Program-made: the position numbers and the translations under genes | Shown: positions 1-5,292 of the stretch, in pieces | How the letters are laid out: each line of letters starts with the position of its first letter | How positions within the stretch are numbered: position 1 is the first letter of the stretch | NCBI GenBank assembly: GCA_027490595.1 | Contig: JAIXXU010000281.1 | Span: 1 to 5,292 of the forward strand | DNA: 5,292 nt | DNA from: Pseudomonadota bacterium | GTDB lineage: Bacteria; Bdellovibrionota_B; Oligoflexia; Silvanigrellales; Silvanigrellaceae | Direction of reading: 5' to 3' | The notes under the pieces: generated by a model | The model's database searches: none | The model's input: the letters and a program-made list of their open reading frames with translations, nothing else | Told to the model about the DNA's origin: nothing

Positions 1-976
1 GGCTCAGTTTAGTATTATCGATGACGCCCGCATCATTGTAGAAACTAAGAATGAGTTTTTTCAATTCCACTTCAAGTTTTTTAATTTCATCTTTACAAAA
101 CAAGCGGATTTTTTCGCCTGAAATAGAAAATTTTGCAGAGCTTGTAGCGTGTAGCTTTTTACTTATATTTCTAAGAATTTGGAATATCTTATCATTTCTA
201 AGCAATATTTTGTCATTTTTTTCGATAATGACATTGCTTGGCCTTTTGGTAACAGAAAACTTAGGCAGTTGTGGTGAAGTTTGACTTTCTGTAAGTTTTG
301 TTTGATCTCTCTTAGTACTTGTACGGGTTAAAAATCTATTTGAAGACTTAGGAATATTATAAGACTTTGTCTCTAGGTACCTATGTCTATGAGGGGGTGT
401 GGAATGAGAAAGATTATTATGCTGTGTTTTAAAATGCGGTTTTCTGTCAGGAGACGGTTCTGAGTTTGTGCTGGTGGGTGTTTGGGTCCCACTTTCGCAG
501 GATTGATAGTCATCTTCACTATCGGAGGTTTTTGGTGATGATTCCGAAGACCTGCTATTCATTTTCGGGCTTTGGGTAGTGCAAGTGTTTGAAACAGTAA
601 TTGTGAAAGGCTCTGAAGAAATGACTTCTTTTTGCCTATTACCCTGATCGTGATGGAACACCACAAACCTAGGGCTGTCAGAAGGAGATTGGGGAAGCGA
701 GGAATATTGTTGTGAGTCGAGAGAGGGTTCAAATAATGAAGGGAGTTGTGTTTGGACGCCCTCTTCTCTTGGTGATCTGTCTTCCTCAACAGTAAGATTT
801 AGAGTTTTAGAAAACGACGGAGAATAGGCGGGAGTAAAGATTGCGCTTTGGTTACCGATTGTGACTGATGCAGTAACAGTATTGGAGTCTCTGCCATTCT
901 CTTCTTTTGGAGGTTCATTGCAACGAATTAGTGCACCGCTCGTACTGATGGGACGAAAACCTAAGGGTGAAGACAT
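1..976 (-). CDS. Ser/Thr/Pro-rich protein of unknown function, 3' end beyond the window
   Basis: An uninterrupted minus-strand frame of 325 codons begins at ATG 976-974 (MSSPLGFRPIST...) and is still open at base 1, so the C-terminus is missing. An in-frame TGA lies a few codons upstream, and this is the first ATG after it. A GGTG at 981-984 could serve as a weak ribosome binding site. Residues 1-245 are rich in Ser, Thr, Pro, Gln and Asn and look disordered. They include an acidic Ser patch near 143-162 (SDSEDDYQSCES) and a His-rich patch near 191-199. Residues about 248-315 change to Lys/Leu/Ile-rich sequence (KILLRNDKIFQILRNISKKL and EIKKLEVELKKLIL) that would form amphipathic helices, perhaps a coiled coil. 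There is no signal peptide or membrane segment. I do not recognise a family. The composition resembles secreted effector or scaffold proteins of host-associated bacteria, but that is inference only. The gene follows dnaB on the same strand after a 143-bp gap. Confidence 0.75.
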   Translation of the reverse strand, partial: MSSPLGFRPISTSGALIRCNEPPKEENGRDSNTVTASVTIGNQSAIFTPAYSPSFSKTLNLTVEEDRSPREEGVQTQLPSLFEPSLDSQQYSSLPQSPSDSPRFVVFHHDQGNRQKEVISSEPFTITVSNTCTTQSPKMNSRSSESSPKTSDSEDDYQSCESGTQTPTSTNSEPSPDRKPHFKTQHNNLSHSTPPHRHRYLETKSYNIPKSSNRFLTRTSTKRDQTKLTESQTSPQLPKFSVTKRPSNVIIEKNDKILLRNDKIFQILRNISKKLHATSSAKFSISGEKIRLFCKDEIKKLEVELKKLILSFYNDAGVIDNTKLS

Positions 977-980
977 AAGG

Positions 981-1008
981 CACCAAAAAAAAGTGTTAAG
1001 TCACCAAA
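981..1008 (-). repeat. Pair of TTTGGTG direct repeats 21 bp apart
   Basis: TTTGGTG (CACCAAA on the plus strand) occurs at 981-987 and again at 1002-1008 in the leader of the Ser/Thr-rich gene. The spacing is two turns of the DNA helix. The gene-proximal copy contains the GGTG that may act as the ribosome binding site, and the distal copy touches the candidate -10 box. A repressor site is possible, but two 7-mers could also occur by chance. Confidence 0.35.
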
Positions 1009-1034
1009 GTATAGATTGTTCAAAAAAAGAACAA
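1008..1034 (-). promoter_or_regulatory. Candidate sigma-70-type promoter for the Ser/Thr-rich gene
   Basis: Reading the minus strand, TTGTTC (1034-1029) is followed after 15 bp by TATACT (1013-1008), which matches the TATAAT consensus at five of six positions. The -10 box lies about 31 bases before the ATG at 976, implying a leader of roughly 25 bases. The spacer is shorter than the usual 17 bp, which weakens the -35 call. It would give the gene its own transcription start separate from dnaB. Confidence 0.4.
1016..1034. repeat. 6-bp inverted repeat with an A7/T7 centre
   Basis: TTGTTC (1016-1021) and GAACAA (1029-1034) are perfect inverted copies separated by seven A residues on the plus strand. 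The dyad coincides with the -35 box and spacer of the candidate promoter, where a regulator could bind. It does not look like a terminator, because the homopolymer tract is in the loop and not after the stem. Confidence 0.45.
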
Positions 1035-1085
1035 CATCTTTTTTCACTAGGGGGTAATAGGTCGTCAATCAATTGGTTCGTCAAG

Positions 1086-1113
1086 ATTTTGCTGGAAAAA
1101 AACTGCGCAAAAT
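1086..1113. repeat. 7-bp inverted repeat just downstream of dnaB
   Basis: ATTTTGC (1086-1092) and GCAAAAT (1107-1113) are inverted copies around a 14-base loop, starting seven bases after the dnaB stop codon. The stem is mostly A-T and no T-run follows it on the minus strand, so it is a poor intrinsic terminator. It may reduce read-through from dnaB, or it may be chance in AT-rich DNA. Confidence 0.25.
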
Positions 1114-1119
1114 GAATAT

Positions 1120-2499
1120 TTATGAGTGATTATCGAATTTTGCGAGATTATGAAAGGATGTGTAATTGCTCTGAAATGCTAATTTTACGGTATCAATAGC
1201 TCCATGCCGGTTTTTGCCAATGATTATTTCGGCAATGCCTCGATCCGGTGATTCCTTGTTGTAAACCTCATCTCGGTAGACAAACATGATTTGATCGGCG
1301 TCTTGTTCTATGGATCCAGACTCGCGTAAGTCGGAGGGTCTAGGGCGTTTGTCAGGACGTTGCTCCAAACCGCGATTGAGCTGGGATAAGGCTATGACGG
1401 GGCAGTTTAGTTCTTTTGCAAGAGCTTTTAGCCCCATGCTTATCATAGATATTTCTCGCTCCCTACTTTGTAGGCTTTTCCCCGTAATTGTTCCTGCAGA
1501 CATGAGCTGAAGGTAGTCAACAATAATCATGTCTAACGTCCCTTTTTCTCTTTTGAGTTTTCGACACCTGCTTGCAAGGTCAATGATGCTAATGCCTGGG
1601 GAGTCATCTAGGCACAGTCTGTCTGTTTGGAAGCCTGCCGCTTCAGGGTATAAGCGATTTAATTCATCCGAAGTCATTTTGCCGTCCCGAAAACGGTGAG
1701 ATTCTATTTTGGCGGCCGTGGCAAGCATCCGTTGCATAAGCTGATTGTTGCTCATTTCTAAACTAAAAAATGCCACTGTTTTTTGGTACCGTAGGGCAGC
1801 ATTTGCTGCGAAATTGAGAGCTAAAGCTGTTTTTCCCATGGCTGGGCGTGCGGCAAGAATAATGAGATCGGAGGGTTGGAATCCAGCTGTTACTTTGTCA
1901 AGGTCTACAAACCCGCTAGGAATGCCCGTTACTTGGCCAGGGTTTTGAAAAAGTCTTTCTAATTCTAAAATGGTCTCGCGAAGTACAGTTGAAACAGGAA
2001 TAAGTCCACTTGTAATTCGAGATTCTGCAAGTTGCATGAATTTGGACTCAGCATATCCAAGGAATTCATCGACATTTGCTCCGGCAACCCTTTTTCCTCG
2101 GTTCACAATTTCTGCACAAACTTCAATAACAGAACGTAGTTCCCAATATTTTTTAACTTCATCAAGCCAATAGCCAAGAAATTCGGGTCTTGCATTAAAT
2201 TCTAAAAAACGACGAACACCTTCGAGGTCTCCGACCTTAAGGTTTTCTCCTTTTTCTCTTAGTTTTCCATAGACGAGAGTGACATCTGTAGGCTTGTTTT
2301 CAAGCATCAAGTCGCACATGGCTGCCACAATCAGTCTGTGTTGTGGGTCAAAAAAGTACTCCACAATCAGTTTTTCAGTGCAGCCTAAAACGGAAGAGGG
2401 TGTTGCAAGGATAGTTCCAAGAACTGCTTGTTCTGCTTCTTTTGAATGGGGTAGCCCTGCAATTTGAGGAGAGACCTGGCTGTTAGAATAAGATGCCAT
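1120..2499 (-). CDS. dnaB: Replicative DNA helicase DnaB
   Basis: DnaB is the ring-shaped hexameric helicase that unwinds DNA at the replication fork and binds the DnaG primase. The 459-residue protein is full length for the family (E. coli, 471). The N-terminal primase-interacting domain covers about residues 16-125 (LPHSKEAEQAVLG at 16-28) and is followed by a helical linker. The RecA-like ATPase domain starts near 188 (GQVTGIPSGFVDLDK). It has Walker A ARPAMGKT at 217-224 with K223, the catalytic glutamate E248 in FFSLEMS, Walker B IIVDYLQLM at 325-333 with D328, ALSQLNR at 370-376, LRESGSIEQDAD at 391-402, and the arginine-finger loop GKNRHG at 428-433. The start ATG (2499-2497) follows a GAGG about 10 bases upstream. 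No intein or frameshift is seen. The Fis-like gene ends 28 bp upstream on the same strand, so the two are probably co-transcribed. The usual neighbour rplI is absent here. Family identity is near certain. Confidence 0.97.
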   Translation of the reverse strand: MASYSNSQVSPQIAGLPHSKEAEQAVLGTILATPSSVLGCTEKLIVEYFFDPQHRLIVAAMCDLMLENKPTDVTLVYGKLREKGENLKVGDLEGVRRFLEFNARPEFLGYWLDEVKKYWELRSVIEVCAEIVNRGKRVAGANVDEFLGYAESKFMQLAESRITSGLIPVSTVLRETILELERLFQNPGQVTGIPSGFVDLDKVTAGFQPSDLIILAARPAMGKTALALNFAANAALRYQKTVAFFSLEMSNNQLMQRMLATAAKIESHRFRDGKMTSDELNRLYPEAAGFQTDRLCLDDSPGISIIDLASRCRKLKREKGTLDMIIVDYLQLMSAGTITGKSLQSREREISMISMGLKALAKELNCPVIALSQLNRGLEQRPDKRPRPSDLRESGSIEQDADQIMFVYRDEVYNKESPDRGIAEIIIGKNRHGAIDTVKLAFQSNYTSFHNLAKFDNHS

Positions 2500-2527
2500 A
2501 GAGTTCGAGCCTCAGGGGTATGAAAGA

Positions 2528-3001
2528 TTAAAAATCAGTGGTTTCTTTGAAGCTAGCGCTTGCAAATGATGAGCTCGAAGTCAATGTTGAAAAGGATCTT
2601 TCCTTGAGCTTTGTTTTTCTTTTTTTATGCTCGCGGGGGTTGATGAGAAAGTCCTTGAGTTTACGATGGAGTGTATTCCTGTTGCAGCCAAGAAGTTTTG
2701 CAGCCTTACTTTGGTTTCCATTTGTATGGCTTAACACAATAGAAATCAGAGGGCGTTCAACATCTTCAATAATATTTTGAAGAATTTCTTGTTTGCGTTG
2801 CTCTGTTTTTTGGTTGAGTGTTTGTTTGAGTTTCCAGTAAACAAGTTTGCTTAAATCGATTTCTTCAAGGAGGTTTTTCATGTTTTCTGGACATGCGGAA
2901 AAGCTTACACTTCTTTTTTCGTTAGTTTTAAGAGGATTTTGTGCTGTTTCATCCTTGGCAGTCGCGCCTTGAATGATACGGTTTTTCTTTTCCAGGGTCA
3001 T
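2528..3001 (-). CDS. Fis-family helix-turn-helix DNA-binding protein with extended termini
   Basis: The 157-residue protein carries a clear Fis-type core. IIEDVERPLISIVL (77-90) aligns with the helix before the DNA-binding motif in E. coli Fis, and GNQSKAAKLLGCNRNTLHRK (95-114) is the helix-turn-helix. Fis and the related C-terminal domain of NtrC-type activators bind DNA as dimers. Fis bends DNA and affects transcription, oriC and recombination. There is no AAA+ domain, so this is not a full sigma-54 activator. It is longer than E. coli Fis (98 aa): it has about 40 polar residues at the N-terminus and a basic then Ser-rich tail (KKRKTKLKERSF at 126-137, TSSSSFASAS at 141-150). An AAGGA nine bases before the ATG supports the start. 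M41 is an alternative giving a more Fis-like 117 residues, but without a good ribosome binding site. It is the first gene of a likely operon with dnaB. Its exact targets cannot be read from the sequence. Confidence 0.85.
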   Translation of the reverse strand: MTLEKKNRIIQGATAKDETAQNPLKTNEKRSVSFSACPENMKNLLEEIDLSKLVYWKLKQTLNQKTEQRKQEILQNIIEDVERPLISIVLSHTNGNQSKAAKLLGCNRNTLHRKLKDFLINPREHKKRKTKLKERSFSTLTSSSSFASASFKETTDF

Positions 3002-3079
3002 AAAGTCGGTTCCTTGCTCGGAGGAGATTTTAGAAAATACTATTAAAATTTAGACAGTTGCAAAACGATTCACGTGCAC

Positions 3080-3107
3080 TCTTTATCATGATTGAATGAA
3101 GAGTCAA
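3080..3107 (-). promoter_or_regulatory. Weak candidate promoter for the Fis-like gene and dnaB
   Basis: On the minus strand TTGACT (3107-3102), five of six to the -35 consensus, is followed after 16 bp by TAAAGA (3085-3080), a poor -10. It would give a leader of about 70 bases. No better pair stands out between 3002 and 3222. The overlapping palindromes CACGTG (3071-3076) and GTGCAC (3074-3079) lie right at the predicted start of transcription and could be an operator. Confidence 0.25.
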
Positions 3108-3124
3108 CTCATGCAAAGAATAAT

Positions 3125-3153
3125 TTGAATAACACAAGTCTTTTAGGCATAAT
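3125..3153 (+). promoter_or_regulatory. Candidate sigma-70-type promoter for ychF
   Basis: TTGAAT (3125-3130) and CATAAT (3148-3153) are separated by exactly 17 bp, and the -10 box matches the consensus at five of six positions. The predicted leader is about 60 bases, ending with the strong AAGGGG ribosome binding site at 3212-3217. The -35 box sits 17 bp from the -35 candidate of the divergent Fis-like gene, so the two promoters would be back to back. Confidence 0.55.
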
Positions 3154-3180
3154 GCCGCTTCCCATAGTTGGGCCTAAAGG
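3140..3180. repeat. Nested palindrome and inverted repeat over the ychF promoter
   Basis: CTTTTAGGC (3140-3148) and GCCTAAAGG (3172-3180) can pair over nine positions, one of them a G-U, around a 23-base loop. Inside the left end, GGCATAATGCC (3146-3156) is a perfect 11-base palindrome centred on the candidate -10 box. The small palindrome is well placed as an operator. The larger repeat covers the predicted transcription start and early leader and could be a second half of the same control region. Confidence 0.45.
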
Positions 3181-3222
3181 TAAGTTACAATTCATTTTTT
3201 GCGAAGAAAGTAAGGGGAATTT

Positions 3223-4332
3223 ATGGAAATTCAGTGCGGTATTGTAGGCCTTCCTAACGTTGGTAAATCTACACTTTTCAATGCACTTGTAAAAACTTCT
3301 TTAGCACAGTCTGCAAATTATCCATTTTGTACCATTGAACCTAATGTTGGTCGCGTTGCTGTTCCTGATTCACGCCTAAGTGTAATTTCTGACTTGGTAA
3401 AAACCCTTCGAACAATTCCTGCTTTTGTGGAGTTCGTTGATATTGCAGGTCTTGTGAAAGGTGCTAGCCGTGGGGAAGGGTTAGGAAATCAGTTTCTAGG
3501 GCATATCAGGCAAGTGAATGCCATTGTGCATGTGGTGAGATGTTTTGATGATCCTAATATTATTCACGTTGATGGACACCCTGACCCTGCGAGAGATATC
3601 GATACCATTCATACGGAACTTATTTATGCAGATTTTGAAACAGTTTCTAAAAGCCTGGAAAAGCTTGGCAAGCAGCTCAAAAATCCTGATAAGAAAATAA
3701 AAATTTTTCATGAATGTGCTGAGCGTTTGAAAAATCATCTAGAGGGTTTAAAACCAGCGCGATCATTCGTTGCTCTTTCTGATGAAGAAGACGAATATTT
3801 AAAAAGTTTACATTTAATTTCAAGAAAACCAGTGTTATTTGCCGCAAATGTATCGGAAAATGAATTAGCAAATGATGCCGAAGGTTCATCTTATGTTCAA
3901 GTGGTCCGAGAGATAGCGAAAAAAGAAGGAGCTATAGTTATTGTCGTTTCAGCAAAAATTGAGGAAGAATTAAGTCAGCTTGACGAAGAAGATGCAAAAT
4001 TATACATGGCTGATTTAAAAATTGAGGAGTCTGGTTTAGATAGATTAACCAAAGCGGCATTTGAATTGCTTGGTTTGGCAACCTATTTTACGGCAGGAGT
4101 GCAAGAGGTGAGGGCTTGGACAATACCAAAAGTATGCAAGGCTCCTCAAGCTGCAGGTGTGATTCATTCTGACTTTGAAAAAGGATTTATTTGTGCGGAA
4201 GTTTACCATTGCCAGGAACTTTTTAATCTTGGAAGCGAGGCTGAAGTAAAGAAAGCAGGACTTGTCAGAAAAGAAGGCAAAGAATACTTTTGCCAAGATG
4301 GCGACGTCATGCATTTTCTTTTTAATGTATGA
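3223..4332 (+). CDS. ychF: Redox-responsive ATPase/GTPase YchF (Obg family, OLA1-like)
   Basis: YchF is a universally conserved P-loop NTPase of the Obg group that binds ribosomes and hydrolyses ATP in preference to GTP. In other bacteria it influences translation of leaderless messages and stress responses. The 369-residue protein is full length (E. coli, 363). G1 is GLPNVGKST at 9-17. NYPFCTIEPNVG at 32-43 is the family's G2 region. G3 is DIAGLVKG at 73-80, followed by GEGLGNQFL at 84-92, with no catalytic glutamine in the usual place, as in this subfamily. The G4 position has NVSE at 209-212, the NxxE form linked to ATP use in place of NKxD, and G5 is SAK at 243-245. A helical insert covers about 135-195, and the C-terminal TGS domain about 284-369 ends in the signature DGDVMHFLFNV. 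AAGGGG five bases before the ATG fixes the start. It is monocistronic here, divergent from the Fis-like gene and without the frequent neighbour pth. Confidence 0.97.
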   Translation: MEIQCGIVGLPNVGKSTLFNALVKTSLAQSANYPFCTIEPNVGRVAVPDSRLSVISDLVKTLRTIPAFVEFVDIAGLVKGASRGEGLGNQFLGHIRQVNAIVHVVRCFDDPNIIHVDGHPDPARDIDTIHTELIYADFETVSKSLEKLGKQLKNPDKKIKIFHECAERLKNHLEGLKPARSFVALSDEEDEYLKSLHLISRKPVLFAANVSENELANDAEGSSYVQVVREIAKKEGAIVIVVSAKIEEELSQLDEEDAKLYMADLKIEESGLDRLTKAAFELLGLATYFTAGVQEVRAWTIPKVCKAPQAAGVIHSDFEKGFICAEVYHCQELFNLGSEAEVKKAGLVRKEGKEYFCQDGDVMHFLFNV

Positions 4333-4406
4333 TTTTTTTTGAAAAAATTTTAAATATCTTACCCCATTTTCTTCTTTACTCATTTTATTTTTATGGGTAA
4401 CTAACT

Positions 4407-4438
4407 TCCATCGGTTTGTTCAGCAAATAAACGATGGA
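4407..4438 (+). terminator. Stem-loop after ychF, possible weak terminator
   Basis: TCCATCG (4407-4413) pairs perfectly with CGATGGA (4432-4438). With a one-base bulge the stem continues as TTTGTT against AATAAA, including one G-U pair, leaving a five-base loop. It lies 75 bp after the ychF stop and 27 bp before the next gene. Only a broken T-rich stretch (CATTTTAT) follows, so it may be a leaky terminator or a leader hairpin of the next gene. Confidence 0.35.
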
Positions 4439-4464
4439 TGCTCATTTTATGAATTCAGTAAAAA

Positions 4465-5292
4465 ATGTTCCAGGCTGTTTTTTTAAATCCAAATCCTCAT
4501 GCAATGCAAAATCAAACTAGCGTTGGTACCTCAACTTCTTCAGAACAAAATGAAACAAAATCAGTCTATTTTTCTTCGGAGGTTCTTCCTAAAGAGATCT
4601 CCGAAGAAAAATATCTTAGGCCAGCCGTATTTGATGATGTTGTTTTGTATAAAATGAATATGAAGCAAGGTTACGTGAGAAACAAAGCTACACTTTTTAT
4701 TTCCCTTCCTTTGAGTTTTTATAATATTTTATTTCCTATGGTAAAATACACAGATAAAAGAAACATTTTTTCAATCAATTCTTTTTCATTTATACTAAGA
4801 TTGATATTGATTGCTATTTTTGAAAACAAAGAGGTTTTTTACGATAGGTTAACAACGAAAAATAATGAAATTTTTCAGACCGAAAACCAGAAAATCAGTC
4901 AAAAAATGAGAACATCTCATCAACTCCTAATTTGTTTGCTTGCATTTGAATCATTATACTTCGGTGTGATTAGCTCCTCTTTTTATGAATCTTCAACAAC
5001 TTATGACTTTTATACTAACATTTTGATTCGATTATTTATTTATCTTTTCTTAATGCTTTTGGGAAATATACTTAAAGATGATATTCTTTCATCCAATCAT
5101 TATAACGAAGAAATGGAAATTAATAAATTATTTGTAATAAAATTAATGAATTTTTCTGGACAAATAAAATTTCCGGGGCTGGTAAATGAAAGAAGATTTA
5201 AATTTTTAACGTTGAATAATCTTTTATTATCAAGGGATATATTAAAACCCTATAGTATAAAATTTTCTGTTAATAATTATTATTTAACTAAC
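4465..5292 (+). CDS. Probable membrane protein of unknown function, 3' end beyond the window
   Basis: An open frame of 276 codons starts at ATG 4465 (MFQAVFLNPNPHAMQ...) and has no stop before the window ends. An in-frame TAA at 4459-4461 makes this the earliest possible ATG. There is no clear ribosome binding site, and M14 (4504) or M64 (4654) are alternatives, also without one. Residues 1-60 are polar and Ser/Thr/Glu-rich. Hydrophobic stretches follow at about 75-93 (ATLFISLPLSFYNILFPMV), 104-119, 154-173 and 186-203 (ILIRLFIYLFLMLLGNIL), so three or four membrane passes are likely, with a polar loop at 120-152. After 204 the sequence is polar and Lys/Asn-rich. I recognise no family or catalytic motif. 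The DNA is strikingly AT-rich: hand counts give 20% G+C in 4741-4800 and 25% in 5041-5100, against 48% in 1801-1860 of dnaB. This could mean horizontal transfer or weak selection. It follows ychF but probably has its own transcript. Confidence 0.65.
   Translation, partial: MFQAVFLNPNPHAMQNQTSVGTSTSSEQNETKSVYFSSEVLPKEISEEKYLRPAVFDDVVLYKMNMKQGYVRNKATLFISLPLSFYNILFPMVKYTDKRNIFSINSFSFILRLILIAIFENKEVFYDRLTTKNNEIFQTENQKISQKMRTSHQLLICLLAFESLYFGVISSSFYESSTTYDFYTNILIRLFIYLFLMLLGNILKDDILSSNHYNEEMEINKLFVIKLMNFSGQIKFPGLVNERRFKFLTLNNLLLSRDILKPYSIKFSVNNYYLTN
4567..4613. repeat. Perfect 15-bp inverted repeat inside the membrane-protein frame
   Basis: The arms at 4567-4581 (TATTTTTCTTCGGAG) and 4599-4613 (CTCCGAAGAAAAATA) are exact inverted copies around a 17-base loop, and the stem can extend three more pairs through wobble pairing. 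It covers codons 35-50 of the frame starting at 4465. The T5 tract is at the 5' end of the stem and the A5 tract at the 3' end on both strands, which is the reverse of an intrinsic terminator. It could be an RNA hairpin affecting translation, a protein-binding site or a remnant of a small mobile repeat. Confidence 0.7.

Noticed and set aside
51..284. Plus-strand hydrophobic frame of 77 codons
   Set aside because: It is antisense to the Lys/Leu-rich C-terminal part of the minus-strand gene. The Phe/Leu/Ser content is what the complement of Lys and Glu codons gives.
559..789. Minus-strand frame of 76 codons
   Set aside because: It is in a different frame within the longer minus-strand gene that covers 1-976 without stops.
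861..1115. Plus-strand frame of 84 codons
   Set aside because: It lies mostly antisense to the 325-codon minus-strand gene and its leader, and has no recognisable protein motif.
2538..2780. Plus-strand frame of 80 codons opposite the Fis-like gene
   Set aside because: It is antisense to the helix-turn-helix region and Ser-rich tail of a confidently identified gene.
4333..4353. T8/A6/T4 run right after the ychF stop as an intrinsic terminator
   Set aside because: The only possible stem is pure A-T pairing, too weak to be a convincing terminator.
4045..4383. Minus-strand frame of 112 codons over the end of ychF
   Set aside because: It is almost entirely antisense to the conserved TGS domain of ychF, with no motif of its own.
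4449..4520. Short plus-strand frame starting at ATG 4449
   Set aside because: It ends after 23 codons, has no ribosome binding site, and overlaps the much longer frame starting at 4465.

Overview
This window looks like a piece of a low-to-moderate G+C proteobacterium-like chromosome with three recognisable housekeeping or regulatory genes in the middle and an unrecognised, incomplete gene at each edge. The helicase and the Fis-like protein read like those of the former Deltaproteobacteria, in particular Bdellovibrionota/Oligoflexia such as Silvanigrellales. This placement is from remembered family motifs, not a search, and I hold it at about 0.4. There are no rRNA or tRNA genes, CRISPR arrays, transposases or integrases that I can support.

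Layout. Minus strand, 1-976: the first 325 codons of a Ser/Thr/Pro-rich protein that runs off the left edge. It has an acidic Ser-rich patch and a Lys-rich, probably helical C-terminal part. 977-1119 is an intergenic gap with a candidate promoter, an inverted repeat and a paired TTTGGTG repeat. Minus strand, 1120-2499: dnaB, the replicative helicase. Minus strand, 2528-3001: a Fis-type helix-turn-helix protein only 28 bp upstream of dnaB, so the two are probably one operon. 3002-3222 is a divergent intergenic region with back-to-back candidate promoters and nested palindromes on the ychF side. Plus strand, 3223-4332: ychF, a complete Obg-family ATPase/GTPase. 4333-4464 has an AT-rich stretch and a stem-loop. 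Plus strand, 4465 to the right edge: 276 codons of an unrecognised protein with three or four hydrophobic segments, in much more AT-rich DNA, carrying a perfect 15-bp inverted repeat early in its reading frame.

How the parts fit. A nucleoid-type DNA-binding protein and the helicase probably share one transcript, which would couple a DNA-architecture or regulatory factor to replication. ychF is transcribed away from them under its own promoter. It is a translation-associated ATPase and has no obvious direct link to the replication pair. The two edge proteins are unlike the conserved core. One resembles, by composition only, disordered secreted or host-interaction proteins; the other is probably a membrane protein. 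Neither has a recognisable family, and they are the parts most likely to be new. I do not see a defence system, mobile element or multi-gene novel system that the sequence can support.
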